Shown here piece by piece: positions 7,594 to 15,842 of a stretch of 43,398 nucleotides of DNA (positions are counted from its first letter, which is position 1; every line of letters begins with the position of its first letter). This stretch comes from Geobacter sp. UBA6151. GTDB taxonomy: Bacteria; Desulfobacterota; Desulfuromonadia; Geobacterales; Pseudopelobacteraceae. The stretch is taken from the NCBI GenBank assembly GCA_002423105.1, contig DIUT01000009.1, forward strand, positions 12,787-56,184, given 5' to 3'. A program made the position numbers and the translations under genes. The notes beneath the pieces are model-generated. The model did no database searches. It saw only the letters and a list, made by a program, of their open reading frames with translations, and was not told the DNA's origin.

Positions 7594-7639
7594 GTGTCAA
7601 ACCTACACCTTTACTTTGCCAAAAGTGCAGGTTTGACAC
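7594..7639. terminator. Long hairpin between convergent genes
   Basis: Perfect 11-bp arms GTGTCAAACCT and AGGTTTGACAC, extended inward by CAC-x-TTT pairing with AAA-x-GTG. It lies 1 base after the hydrolase stop and 26 bases beyond the end of the leftward flavoprotein gene, so it probably ends both transcripts. No long T run follows. Confidence 0.65.
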
Positions 7640-7665
7640 GTATTCTCCCCGGAATTCCATCATCT

Positions 7666-8301
7666 TCAGTGGATAAAGTTCATATATGTTTTGACCTCTC
7701 TTGGCGGCGGGGTAACCGTTCCCTTGCCATGCTCGACCAGCTTCATCAGCCAAGCCATGTTCTTCCCCAGCACGCGCATGATCTGCACCCCTTCCGTGTC
7801 CTGCGTGACCTCTCCCGGGCTTCTGCCATGGATCACGTTCCAGTAGTTGGAGGCAGGCATCAGCATCTCGGCATAGTTGATAAAATTATTCAGCTGCTCG
7901 AAGGTCGGCACCCCTCCGGAACGTCGCACCGCCACCACCGAAGCGCCTACCTTGTGCCGCAGCATACCGTCATTGACGCCCGTCACGTAGAAGGCACGAT
8001 CCAGAAACGACTTCATCGTGCCCGCAATGGCAGAATAGTGCACCGGTGAACTAAGGATGATGCCGTCCGCTGTTTTCATCTTCTGGATCCACTCGTTGAC
8101 CTCGTCACCCGGCAGGATACATTTTTCATTCTTGTTCTTGACGCACTGACCGCAGGCGGCACAGCCGCGGATGATCTTGTTGCCCACATGTACGATCTCG
8201 GTTTCGATTCCTGCCTGCTCCAGCTCAGCCGTCACCATCTTCAGCGCATGCCAGGTATTGCCTTCCCTGTTGGGACTACCATTAAACGCCACTACTTTCA
8301 T
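7666..8301 (-). CDS. NADPH-dependent FMN reductase-type flavoprotein with Cys cluster
   Basis: 211-residue flavodoxin-fold protein. The FMN phosphate loop FNGSPNREGNTW lies at residues 6-17. CAACGQCVKNKNEKC (about 47-61) is the compact Cys motif of iron-sulfur flavoproteins and related reductases. SSPVHYSAIAGTMKSFLDR is the second FMN-binding loop. Enzymes of this group move electrons to quinones, metals or small oxidants. The start with GGAGGAG upstream (8299-8301) is preferred over 8373. It is divergent from an HxlR regulator, and the shared 140-bp gap contains paired palindromes, so HxlR control is likely. Substrate unknown. Confidence 0.88.
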   Translation of the reverse strand: MKVVAFNGSPNREGNTWHALKMVTAELEQAGIETEIVHVGNKIIRGCAACGQCVKNKNEKCILPGDEVNEWIQKMKTADGIILSSPVHYSAIAGTMKSFLDRAFYVTGVNDGMLRHKVGASVVAVRRSGGVPTFEQLNNFINYAEMLMPASNYWNVIHGRSPGEVTQDTEGVQIMRVLGKNMAWLMKLVEHGKGTVTPPPREVKTYMNFIH

Positions 8302-8380
8302 ATCAAACTCCTCCCCGTAAAATCGGACTGTATTTTTTGCATCGTGTGGGCTATCATCGTCCATAGGTTTCATAGAGTCA

Positions 8381-8415
8381 ACTACGTACTTATTTGGTAC
8401 GTAGTACCTGTTTAG
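8381..8415. promoter_or_regulatory. Putative HxlR operator, paired palindromes
   Basis: A perfect 9+9 palindrome ACTACGTAC-N7-GTACGTAGT (8381-8405) is followed, 18 bp on, by a weaker copy of the same GTAC-N6/7-GG(T/A)AC pattern (8404-8417), with GGTAC-GTA-GTACC linking them. The site is midway between the divergent flavoprotein and HxlR starts, matching the usual arrangement of redox- or aldehyde-sensing HxlR regulators. Confidence 0.65.
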
Positions 8416-8441
8416 GAACCTATATACTTTGGAGAAAATAT

Positions 8442-8789
8442 ATGCAACCGCAATCAGCAGCAGACCTCATGGTCTATCGGGACAAAGAGTACAAATGCGG
8501 CATCGACGTAACCCTGGCAGTTGTCGGCGGAAAATGGAAGGCCTCGATCCTCTGGCACCTGGCGTTACAGACCATGCGCTTTTCCGACCTGCAGCGCCAG
8601 TTTTCCGGCACCACCCGCAAGATGCTGACCCAGCAACTGCGCGAGTTGGAGGCCGACGGCCTGGTACATCGCGAGGTCTACCCCCAGGTGCCGCCCAAGG
8701 TGGAATACTCCCTCACCGAGAAAGGGAGAAGCATCTATCCGATTCTGGAAATGATGTGCAGCTGGGCGCGGCAGTATCTACAGGATTGA
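8442..8789 (+). CDS. HxlR-family winged-helix transcriptional regulator
   Basis: 115-residue HxlR/DUF24 regulator: CGIDVTLAVVGGKWKASILWHL (residues 24-45), the recognition helix region RFSDLQRQFSGTTRKMLTQQLREL, then the wing VHREVYPQVPPKVEYSLTEKG. Cys24 lies where redox-sensing members carry their reactive Cys, which is suggestive. ATG 8442 is preferred (GGAGA 7 bases upstream); the upstream 16-codon extension has no ribosome site. It is divergent from the FMN reductase, its probable target. A terminator follows. Confidence 0.92.
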   Translation: MQPQSAADLMVYRDKEYKCGIDVTLAVVGGKWKASILWHLALQTMRFSDLQRQFSGTTRKMLTQQLRELEADGLVHREVYPQVPPKVEYSLTEKGRSIYPILEMMCSWARQYLQD

Positions 8790-8822
8790 GAACGATTGCG
8801 CTCTGCCGGGCCAACAAACAGC

Positions 8823-8847
8823 AAAGGCGGCCGATTGGCCGCCTTTT
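8823..8847. terminator. Bidirectional hairpin between hxlR and sulP
   Basis: Perfect 10-bp stem AAAGGCGGCC-GATT-GGCCGCCTTT with T/A runs on both sides, between two genes that converge. Member of the recurrent hairpin family also seen at 1253, 6075 and 43313. Confidence 0.85.
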
Positions 8848-8883
8848 GAATGAAGCTACAGTCCCCGCAATTCCCTGCCCGCT

Positions 8884-10701
8884 CTATGGTTCCAATGTCG
8901 ACGGCTTATCGGTCAAAGCGGCCATCGCCTCGTACGTGCTCAAAAAAAGGTGATCTTCACCTAACTCGTTGATCAGGCCGGCTCGGTAAAGCTGGTCCAA
9001 TACCGGCCCTTTTACATCCGCCAAATGAAACGCAACGCCAGCGTCCTGTAGTCGCTCAATGAGTTCACGAAGCGTCTCCATTGCGCTGGCGTCGACGTAG
9101 TTAATACCGCTGCCGACCAGCAGGAGATGCTTGACGTCACGATGCTCAGCGACCTTGGCCAGCAGCGCGTCTTGCAGGTATTTGGTGTTTGCGAAATAGA
9201 GGCTTTCATCGACTCGAATCGCAAGCACCGCGGGATGGGTGGTCACTTCATGCCGTTGCACGTTGCGGAAACTCTCGCTGGTGCCCACCCGACCAACCAC
9301 GGCGATGTGAGGCCGACTGGTCCGCCAAAGAAACAGCCCCAGTGACGTGCCGATGCCCACCAGAACGCCGATCTCGATTCCCAGCGCAAATACGGCGACA
9401 AAGGTGACGACCAGTGCGAACGCATCGGCCTTGTTTGAACGCCACAGGCGAAGCGGCATTTGCCAGTCCACAAGCGATGCCACAGCGACGATAATTACCG
9501 CAGCGAGCACGGCGTGCGGGATGTGGTGGAACATCGGCGTCAGGAACGTTACGGTCAACGCGACCAGCGCGGCCGTACCGACCGAGGCCAGGGGGGTCGT
9601 GGCACCTGCTTCAAAGTTGACGACTGAGCGACTGAAGCCGCCGGTGACCGGATAGCCGCCGGTGAATGAGGCCCCGACGTTAGCGATGCCAAGCGCGATC
9701 AGTTCCTGATTGGCGTCGACCTTCTGGCGGCGGCGACTGGCCAAAGCCTGGGCGATGGCGATGCTTTCCATATAGCCGACAAAAACAACGACCAGTGCAG
9801 CTCCCAGAAGCATGCCGAGTTGATCCCACGGAATAGTGGGCCAAGAGAGCGGAGGCAATCCGGTGGGGACTTCGCCGACCACCTTCACCTGTGCCTTCTT
9901 GCCAAGCTCCAGTATGCCGACCAGCAGCGTTGCGACCAGCACGGCGACCAGGGGACCGCTCTTGGGCAGGGCAATCGCCAGCGGCTTTGATACGCCAACT
10001 CGCTGCAACAAATTTTTGAGGCCGAATTGAAAAAACAGCAGAATGCCGATACTTCCAGCGCCCAGCCCGAGGGTGACAACATTGGTCGCCGACAGTCCGA
10101 GGGCCAGTTCCATGAACAGTTGATACGGACGTTCGGGGCGGTCGAGAACGATGCCCAGGAGGTGCTGTGCCTGGCCAAAGCCAATCACTAACGCCGCGGC
10201 GCTGGTAAATCCGGAAATGACCGGGTGGCTGAGGAAGTTTACCAGAAATCCCAGACGGGCGATGCCCATCACCACCTGTAAGAGGCCGACGAGCAGGGCC
10301 AAAAACAGAGCGAGGTTCACATAGTCGGCTGCACCTGCGGTAGCCAGCGGCGCCAATACGCTGGCGGTTATCAAAGAAACCATGGCCACCGGCCCCACCG
10401 CCAGAACCCGGCTGCTTCCCAGCAGGGCGTAGAGCAGGAGAGGCAGGATGCTGGCGTAGAGACCGACCTGGAGCGGTAATCCGGCGAGCATGGCGTACGC
10501 CATACTCTGCGGCACGAGCATGATCGCCACAACTGCTCCGGCCATAAGGTCGCCCGCAATGTCGTCGCGTCCGTACCGGGGCAACCATTCAAAGATAGGC
10601 AGAAAACGCACAACGCGCCGCCAGCTGCCCACGGGTTTCGAATGGTCTGTCAACGTGGCAGATGACTGTTCGGACTTCTGGCCTGGCTTGCCCATTTCCA
10701 T
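8884..10701 (-). CDS. SulP-family anion permease with STAS domain
   Basis: 605-residue inner-membrane SLC26/SulP transporter. Residues about 35-430 contain 10-14 hydrophobic helices, with the signature AIMLVPQSMAYAMLAGLPLQVGLYAS near the start and GGYPVTGGFSRS in the core. Residues about 460-590 form a cytoplasmic STAS domain (VDESLYFANTKYL ... VDASAMETLREL). SulP proteins carry sulfate, bicarbonate or other oxyanions. Here it is the last gene of a leftward unit with a persulfide dioxygenase-rhodanese protein and two YeeE/YedE transporters, and starts 6 bases after the preceding stop. That context favours sulfate or another sulfur oxyanion. The direction (uptake or release of the end product) is not known. 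Confidence 0.92.
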   Translation of the reverse strand: MEMGKPGQKSEQSSATLTDHSKPVGSWRRVVRFLPIFEWLPRYGRDDIAGDLMAGAVVAIMLVPQSMAYAMLAGLPLQVGLYASILPLLLYALLGSSRVLAVGPVAMVSLITASVLAPLATAGAADYVNLALFLALLVGLLQVVMGIARLGFLVNFLSHPVISGFTSAAALVIGFGQAQHLLGIVLDRPERPYQLFMELALGLSATNVVTLGLGAGSIGILLFFQFGLKNLLQRVGVSKPLAIALPKSGPLVAVLVATLLVGILELGKKAQVKVVGEVPTGLPPLSWPTIPWDQLGMLLGAALVVVFVGYMESIAIAQALASRRRQKVDANQELIALGIANVGASFTGGYPVTGGFSRSVVNFEAGATTPLASVGTAALVALTVTFLTPMFHHIPHAVLAAVIIVAVASLVDWQMPLRLWRSNKADAFALVVTFVAVFALGIEIGVLVGIGTSLGLFLWRTSRPHIAVVGRVGTSESFRNVQRHEVTTHPAVLAIRVDESLYFANTKYLQDALLAKVAEHRDVKHLLLVGSGINYVDASAMETLRELIERLQDAGVAFHLADVKGPVLDQLYRAGLINELGEDHLFLSTYEAMAALTDKPSTLEP

Positions 10702-10707
10702 AGCTTC

Positions 10708-11316
10708 TCAGGGGGTCGAATCCACGAAGATATGTATTGCCACCAGTACAAGAACCAATACAATCGCCACGACGGGAACCAACAGCCGCGGTTTCAGGTT
10801 CAGCATGCGGTCAAATGTCAACTCGCCGCGATCGCCCCAGTGATTCACCGTTCTAGCAAGCCAGCCCGACGCCTCGGCGAAAACGTAGGACCCAACCATC
10901 AGGCCGAGCAGGACGGCGATGGCATCGAAGTTGCCTTGTCCCAAGGCTGCGGCGCCGGTACCCGGACAGTAGGCTGCCAGACCAAAGCCGATGCCGAAGA
11001 GAATCCCGCCCAGCGTATTGGCTCCGTAGCGGGTGGGTTTGATATGCAGCTTGACCAGCCCGGCGCTGTGCAGCGCGTAGACACCGATCATGCCCACAAT
11101 CACGGCCGACAACATCACCTTCACCACCGTGAAATCCTCAAGCAAGAGCATGCCGATCAGCACCTCGTACTTTGCGACCCCGCCTTTTTGCAATAAAAAG
11201 CCGAAGATCACGCCGAAAAACAAACCAAGCCCAAGCTGGGCTGCACGGTTTTCCGGCGGACCGTCCGGCTGGGGATCTTTGTTTATGGTCAGGTTACTGG
11301 TTTTATCTTGTGTCAT
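10708..11316 (-). CDS. YeeE/YedE (TsuA-type) sulfur transporter subunit, second copy
   Basis: 202-residue membrane protein of the YeeE/YedE (sulf_transp) family, which imports thiosulfate-like sulfur compounds. Four to five hydrophobic segments are visible. The conserved pore motif YCPGTGAAALGQG lies at about residues 118-130, with the Cys expected to contact thiosulfate. Its partner at 11331 is another half-length member, so the two halves probably form one full transporter, as in split pairs elsewhere. It lies 14 bases after that gene and 6 bases before sulP. Confidence 0.9.
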   Translation of the reverse strand: MTQDKTSNLTINKDPQPDGPPENRAAQLGLGLFFGVIFGFLLQKGGVAKYEVLIGMLLLEDFTVVKVMLSAVIVGMIGVYALHSAGLVKLHIKPTRYGANTLGGILFGIGFGLAAYCPGTGAAALGQGNFDAIAVLLGLMVGSYVFAEASGWLARTVNHWGDRGELTFDRMLNLKPRLLVPVVAIVLVLVLVAIHIFVDSTP

Positions 11317-11330
11317 AATTTCACCTTATT

Positions 11331-11927
11331 TCAGGCGTAGAACAAAAGCATGGCGGTGGCAACTCCGCCGACAAAGAAACCCAGCAGCGATATCCACGAG
11401 CCGACTGAGAGTTGCAGCGCACCGCTGATGCCATGTCCGCTGGTACAACCGCCTGCCATCCGCGCGCCAAAGGCCATCAGGCCACCGCCGAGAAAGCCGA
11501 CTGCCATCCTCAACCAGACACTTTCGCCAAACCGCTCCACCCACATCCGCGGCAGCCATCGCCCGCTGATTTCGCCACCGCTCCATGCCGCCAGGAACGC
11601 ACCTATGGTCACACCGATCACCAGCGCCACTTCCCAGCCGATCCCGGATGCTTTCCTGTCCGCGTAGAACTGCAAGGAATCGGTATGTCGCGGGGCGATC
11701 AGCCGCCCGATCAGGCCGGCAAGGTTGGCAAAGGCGGTGGACGCGCCCAGCGCCTTGTCACTGAAGTAAAAGGTGAACATGCTGAGCACACCGATTCCTC
11801 CCCCCACCAGGTACGGCGACCAGGCAGGGCCGGTCGCGGCCGGGTCACCTACCCCGGTTTGGGCAAGGGCAAGCATCGGCGTCGCGACGATCAGCCCGAT
11901 CAGGTGAAGCACGGTGCGACTTGACAT
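11331..11927 (-). CDS. YeeE/YedE (TsuA-type) sulfur transporter subunit, first copy
   Basis: 198 residues. Residues 1-22 look like a signal or first membrane helix. Four or more further helices follow, and the family motif ARMAGGCTSGHGISG lies at about residues 157-171 with its conserved Cys. It pairs with the second half-transporter directly downstream (14 bases). The ATG has GGAG about 8 bases upstream, and the persulfide-dioxygenase gene ends 12 bases before it, so cotranscription is likely. Probable job: bringing thiosulfate or a related sulfane-sulfur compound to the cytoplasmic enzyme encoded upstream. Confidence 0.9.
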   Translation of the reverse strand: MSSRTVLHLIGLIVATPMLALAQTGVGDPAATGPAWSPYLVGGGIGVLSMFTFYFSDKALGASTAFANLAGLIGRLIAPRHTDSLQFYADRKASGIGWEVALVIGVTIGAFLAAWSGGEISGRWLPRMWVERFGESVWLRMAVGFLGGGLMAFGARMAGGCTSGHGISGALQLSVGSWISLLGFFVGGVATAMLLFYA

Positions 11928-11939
11928 TCTTCAACTCCT

Positions 11940-13313
11940 TCATTCTCCAACAATCACCAGACATTGCACGTGGGAGCACGCGGACATCGATCCGAGGCAC
12001 ACCTCGACCGGTTCCATGCCTTGGCGTTTCAGGAACGCTGCTGCAACCGTGGCCCGATCGCCGCTCCTGCAATAGGTGGTGATCGGTCGGCCTCTCGGAA
12101 TCTGTTCGAGCTTTAAGGGCAAATCGCCAAGGTAAACATTAACAGCCGTGCGAAGATGACCGGACTCGAATTCCGGCTTGCTGCGCACATCCACCAGCGT
12201 GAAATCATCGCCATTGTCGAGCCGCTGTTTCAGATCCGTGATGTGAATTGCCTCGATCCTGTCGTAGCGCTGTCCGCTTGTCTCCCAGGCGTGAAGCCCT
12301 CCGGCCAGGAAGCCGACAATCTGATCGTAGCCAATCCTGGTCAAGCCGCGCACCGCTTCATCAATCTGGCTGTACTCTTCGACAATCAAGCCGAGCGGCT
12401 GGCCGTAAGCGAGGAACATTCCGGCATAGGCAGGCAGCATCTCCAGCGGAAGGGAGTAGCTTTTCGGCACGTGAGCGCCGACATAGGCCTCGGGACTGCG
12501 AATATCGACCATGAGCATCCCGCCCTCCGCAGCCCCGGCGAATTCGTCCGGAGACAACGGTTGCGGAATCGGCAATCGGTCCAGCGGCGGAGCGCCCTCC
12601 AGGTTATATTTTTCCATCTGCCGGAAGTAAGGAGGCAGAAAGTGTTCTTCATTGACCTTGAAGCGGATGAACGCTTCGCGATCCGTCTTCTGCAACACAG
12701 GGTTGTGCTTTCGCTCGTAGCCAAGTGTTGAAAAACTGCGTTCCGCAATGCCTGAACCACACACCGAGCCCGCCCCGTGAGCAGGCCACAGGAGCAGATG
12801 CTCGCCCAACGGCAGAAGCTTCTGAAAAATGCTGTCGTAGAGCATGCCCGCGACTTCTTCAGCACGCTCCGGGTAGAAGTCAGTCCGGCCCACATCACCG
12901 ATGAACAGGGCGTCACCGGTGAAGACACCCAGCGGGTCATCGCTGAACGCCACGTCGCTATAGACAATCGAGATGCTCTCCAGCGTATGGCCGGGTGTAT
13001 GGAGAACCTTGAGCTTGACGTTGCCCAGTTGGAACTCGTCCCCCTCGTTCACCGGGTTGCCGTAGTGGAAGTCCAGCTGGCTGCCATGGTAGATTTCAGC
13101 TCCGGTGCGCCGGGCCAACTCCAGCGAGCCGATGACGTAGTCCTCGTTGCGATGCGTCTCGAAAATGTGGGTGATCCTCGCCCCCTGTCGGTGGGCGATT
13201 TCCAGATACTCATTGACATCACGGCGGGGATCGATGACCGCTGCCTGGCCGTCGTCTCCAAAGATGTACGACAACTGCGCCACTCCGGGCGTGTACAGCG
13301 TTTTCATGAACAT
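11940..13313 (-). CDS. ETHE1-like persulfide dioxygenase fused to two rhodanese domains
   Basis: 457 residues. The N-terminal metallo-beta-lactamase fold (1-240) has THRNEDY (53-59), TPGHT (His109), TGD (Asp134) and PAHG (His179). His54, His109 and Asp134, the three iron ligands known in ETHE1, are kept, while the second-site residues of HxHxDH are replaced (Asn56, Tyr59). Two rhodanese domains follow. The first (about 250-345) lacks the catalytic Cys; the second (about 360-450) has CRSGDR with an active-site Cys. Such fusions oxidise glutathione or CoA persulfides to sulfite and exchange sulfane sulfur with thiosulfate. It heads the sulfur operon. GGAGGAG lies before the ATG; an in-frame ATG two codons later is possible. 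Confidence 0.9.
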   Translation of the reverse strand: MFMKTLYTPGVAQLSYIFGDDGQAAVIDPRRDVNEYLEIAHRQGARITHIFETHRNEDYVIGSLELARRTGAEIYHGSQLDFHYGNPVNEGDEFQLGNVKLKVLHTPGHTLESISIVYSDVAFSDDPLGVFTGDALFIGDVGRTDFYPERAEEVAGMLYDSIFQKLLPLGEHLLLWPAHGAGSVCGSGIAERSFSTLGYERKHNPVLQKTDREAFIRFKVNEEHFLPPYFRQMEKYNLEGAPPLDRLPIPQPLSPDEFAGAAEGGMLMVDIRSPEAYVGAHVPKSYSLPLEMLPAYAGMFLAYGQPLGLIVEEYSQIDEAVRGLTRIGYDQIVGFLAGGLHAWETSGQRYDRIEAIHITDLKQRLDNGDDFTLVDVRSKPEFESGHLRTAVNVYLGDLPLKLEQIPRGRPITTYCRSGDRATVAAAFLKRQGMEPVEVCLGSMSACSHVQCLVIVGE

Positions 13314-13369
13314 TCGATTCTCCTCCTGTCCCTCAATTGCACTGCTCTGATCTGATCATTGACTTCTCT

Positions 13370-14233
13370 TCAAAGCTGCTTGCGGATAGATTCCAATTCC
13401 TGTCGGTGCTTTTCGGAGGTTTCCGGGTACTGCATGTCGAGTGATTTGAACGTATCAAGAATAATCTGGGAAATAATCAGGCGGGTGTTCTTTTTGTCGT
13501 CAGCGGGAACCACGAACCACGGTGCATTTTTTGTGCTTGTAGCGCTCAGGCATGCTTCATAGGCCAGCATGTACTGGTTCCAGAATTTCCTCTCTTCAAT
13601 GTCAGCACTACTGAATTTCCAGTTCTTTTCAGGGTCATCAATACGCTCGATAAAGCGCTTGCGCTGTTCGTCCTCAGAAAGGTGCAGGAAAAACTTGAGA
13701 ATCCGTGTTCCGTTGCGATGGAGATGATCCTCCATATCTACAATTGAACGATAGCGCTCTTTCCAGACAGTTTTTTCATCAAGCAAAGCGTCTGGAAGCC
13801 CCTGACTACGCAGGATTTCAGGATGCACTCGAACGATAAGCACCTCTTCATAATAGGATCGATTAAAGATTCCGATTCGCCCCCGTTCTGGCAGACACTG
13901 CGAGGTGCGCCAGAGAAAATCGTGTTCCAGTTCCATGGCCGATGGATGTTTAAAACTGAACACCTGGCAGCCTTGTGGATTGACACCTGACATAATATGT
14001 CGGATGGCACCGTCCTTGCCGGCAGCATCCATGGCCTGAAAAATTAGCAACACCGCATAGCGGTTGAATGCGTAGTGAAGACGTTGCAGCAAACTCAGTT
14101 CCTCAACCTGCTCTTTGAGGAGTTCGTGATACCTCTTCTTTGACGAGTAAACCTTCTTCACCTCTGTCGGCCATTTTTTGAGATTTACTGTTTTGCCTTC
14201 CGGTACCTGGAAATCTTTCACGTTGATATTCAT
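13370..14233 (-). CDS. Polyphosphate kinase 2 family nucleotide phosphotransferase
   Basis: 287 residues. PPK2 enzymes use polyphosphate to phosphorylate ADP/GDP or AMP. The P-loop FQAMDAAGKDGAIRH (residues 68-82) and the Walker B-lid region NRSYYEEVLIVRVHPE are intact, with the C-terminal HLSEDEQRKRFIERIDDPEKNWKFS lid typical of the one-domain class. The start at MNINVKDF is chosen: AGGGG upstream and the family's usual length. A longer frame to 14359 adds 42 unrelated residues. It ends 56 bases before the persulfide dioxygenase gene. Sub-class (ADP- or AMP-directed) is not assigned. Confidence 0.93.
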   Translation of the reverse strand: MNINVKDFQVPEGKTVNLKKWPTEVKKVYSSKKRYHELLKEQVEELSLLQRLHYAFNRYAVLLIFQAMDAAGKDGAIRHIMSGVNPQGCQVFSFKHPSAMELEHDFLWRTSQCLPERGRIGIFNRSYYEEVLIVRVHPEILRSQGLPDALLDEKTVWKERYRSIVDMEDHLHRNGTRILKFFLHLSEDEQRKRFIERIDDPEKNWKFSSADIEERKFWNQYMLAYEACLSATSTKNAPWFVVPADDKKNTRLIISQIILDTFKSLDMQYPETSEKHRQELESIRKQL

Positions 14234-14517
14234 CTCGACCCCTTTGGTCTGCTTTTTGTCGCTGATAAGCGACCGCAGTGTCTCAACAGTGCTCCATGAC
14301 CTCGGGAAGAATTTTTGTGCCGCCTTGTCATAAATGGATAGGAGCAAATAACCGGCCAACAGACTATTTAAAATTTAAGTTTGATTCATGAATATAATTG
14401 GAGGGTTAGGCCACCAGTGGAGACATCAGGAATACGAAACGATGCCAGCGGCCTCAAGTTATGGCAGTTCTTTTAAATACAACGGTTATCTTAACGGGAG
14501 ACCTCGCGCTGTGATTT
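14234..14517. other. Intergenic region upstream of ppk2
   Basis: 284 bases without a credible gene. It is AT-rich next to ppk2 (TATTTAAAATTTAAG at 14366-14380), which would suit a promoter, but I could not fix -35/-10 boxes. No sigma-54 core is present. Confidence 0.4.
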
Positions 14518-15387
14518 CTATTTTTCATCAGTATAACCAGGATCTTGAACTCGTAATTCTTTCAACTCATGCTTTTCGTAACAGAGTTCGCTCCATCGGG
14601 CGTTGATTTCTCCTCCAAGGAGGATCACGAATCCGCTGGCGTACATCCAGACGAGGAGTGCAATGACCGCTCCGATGCTCCCGTAGGTCTTGTCATAGGA
14701 CCCAAAACTGTTTACGTAATATGAAAATGCAAGCGAAACGGCAATCCATGATCCTGCCGCCGTGATCGCGCCGGGGAAGGTCTCAGCCCATGGCAACTTT
14801 ATCGTTGGCGCGTAGCGATACAGAGCTGATAGGGCTGACATCATGAGCCAGACGATTACCGGCCATCGCAGGATGTTCCAGACATTGGTGAAGGCACTGC
14901 CGAAACCGGCCAGAGATGCTATCCAGACGCCGATAAGGGGGCCGAAAATGAGCAGCAGCAGCGAGAGAATGACAAAGAACGTGAAGCAGACGACCAGCAG
15001 GACGGCATTTAGGCGCACCTTCCAGTAGGGGCGTTGTTCCTCCGAGTTATAGGCTTTATTCAGGGCGGTCTGGACCGCGATAACCGCGTTTGACGAGGTC
15101 CAAAGCGACAGCAACACGCCGAAGGAGAGAAGTTTTCCCTGCTGTACACTGACCAGGTTACCGAGATTATCTTCCACCAGGGAAAGAACATCGCCCGGCA
15201 CGAAACGCCCGAAGATTCTCAGTAAGACGTGCAACAGATCAGGCACTGGCAGGTAGGCGAGCAGCGTTGTCAGAGAAAGCAGGAACGGGAAGAATGCAAA
15301 GAGGAAGAAAAAGGCGATCTGGGCCGCGTACCCATCGCAGTCGTCCCTCAGGATGCCTCTAAAAACCCGGATGGCCAACTCCCTCAT
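14518..15387 (-). CDS. YihY/BrkB-family inner-membrane protein
   Basis: About 289 residues with six hydrophobic segments. The family hallmarks are visible: an N-terminal DDCDGYAAQIAFFFLFAFFPFLL helix, RPYWKVRLNAVLLVV in the middle and YGSIGAVIALLVWMYASGFVILLGGEINARW near the end. YihY/BrkB proteins are widespread but of uncertain function; older ties to RNase BN were withdrawn. ATG 15387 is preferred because GAAAGG lies 5 bases upstream and leaves a 22-base gap after the previous stop; ATG 15417 would overlap it. It clusters with stress genes. Confidence 0.9.
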   Translation of the reverse strand: MRELAIRVFRGILRDDCDGYAAQIAFFFLFAFFPFLLSLTTLLAYLPVPDLLHVLLRIFGRFVPGDVLSLVEDNLGNLVSVQQGKLLSFGVLLSLWTSSNAVIAVQTALNKAYNSEEQRPYWKVRLNAVLLVVCFTFFVILSLLLLIFGPLIGVWIASLAGFGSAFTNVWNILRWPVIVWLMMSALSALYRYAPTIKLPWAETFPGAITAAGSWIAVSLAFSYYVNSFGSYDKTYGSIGAVIALLVWMYASGFVILLGGEINARWSELCYEKHELKELRVQDPGYTDEK

Positions 15388-15409
15388 GGTACCTTTCACC
15401 CTTGGGTTG

Positions 15410-15814
15410 TTATCCATCAAAATACTGCCGAACCTTTGCAACTAACTGCGGCTCCGTCATATTGTCAGCCGTTTCAATACTCGAGACGCGCTCACCGAGT
15501 TTTTTTTCTTCAATACGCACCTTCAACTCATCCTTTGCCACACCGGGACCTAGTATCAGAATGGACTCTGCATCACGAATGCAGTCAATCACCTCGTCAT
15601 AAAACGTGTTGAGTTGCGCGGTATAGACTCTCTGTTGTTTGTTATCTGCGGGTACCTTCTGTGCTTCAAAATTACCCTGAAGTGGTGTGCTGCCGGTACG
15701 TCTCAGTTGTTTTTCAGCATCTGACGATATCTGTTTGATCTCTTCAGATGTGGCCGAAACAATAACTACAATTGCCTGCCTGTGATCGATCCATAAGCCT
15801 GCTTTCGTTTTCAT
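15410..15814 (-). CDS. Small protein resembling the C-terminal domain of archaeo-eukaryotic-type release factors (baeRF)
   Basis: 134-residue soluble protein. It begins AGLWIDHRQAIVVIV, an opening strand typical of eRF1 domain-3/baeRF-like proteins, and contains ILILGPGVAKDELKVRI, matching the GPG-x-AK-x-(E/D)(L/F) signature of that fold. It lacks the other eRF1 domains, so a role in termination proper is doubtful; in bacteria such proteins often sit in stress clusters. AAGGAG lies before the ATG. It starts 28 bases after the flavodiiron gene and precedes yihY by 22 bases, so all are likely one transcript. Confidence 0.7.
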   Translation of the reverse strand: MKTKAGLWIDHRQAIVVIVSATSEEIKQISSDAEKQLRRTGSTPLQGNFEAQKVPADNKQQRVYTAQLNTFYDEVIDCIRDAESILILGPGVAKDELKVRIEEKKLGERVSSIETADNMTEPQLVAKVRQYFDG

Positions 15815-15842
15815 GCCGGACTCCTTTTCTACTATTTCGTTA

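Noticed and set aside
9680..10588. 302-codon minus-strand frame inside sulP
   Set aside because: Different frame of a clear SulP permease; it is Arg/Pro/Gly-rich shadow sequence of a GC-rich gene.
11331..13313. GC-rich sulfur operon as horizontally transferred
   Set aside because: It looks richer in GC by eye than its neighbours, but I could not compute composition and saw no mobility genes at its borders; left as a check.
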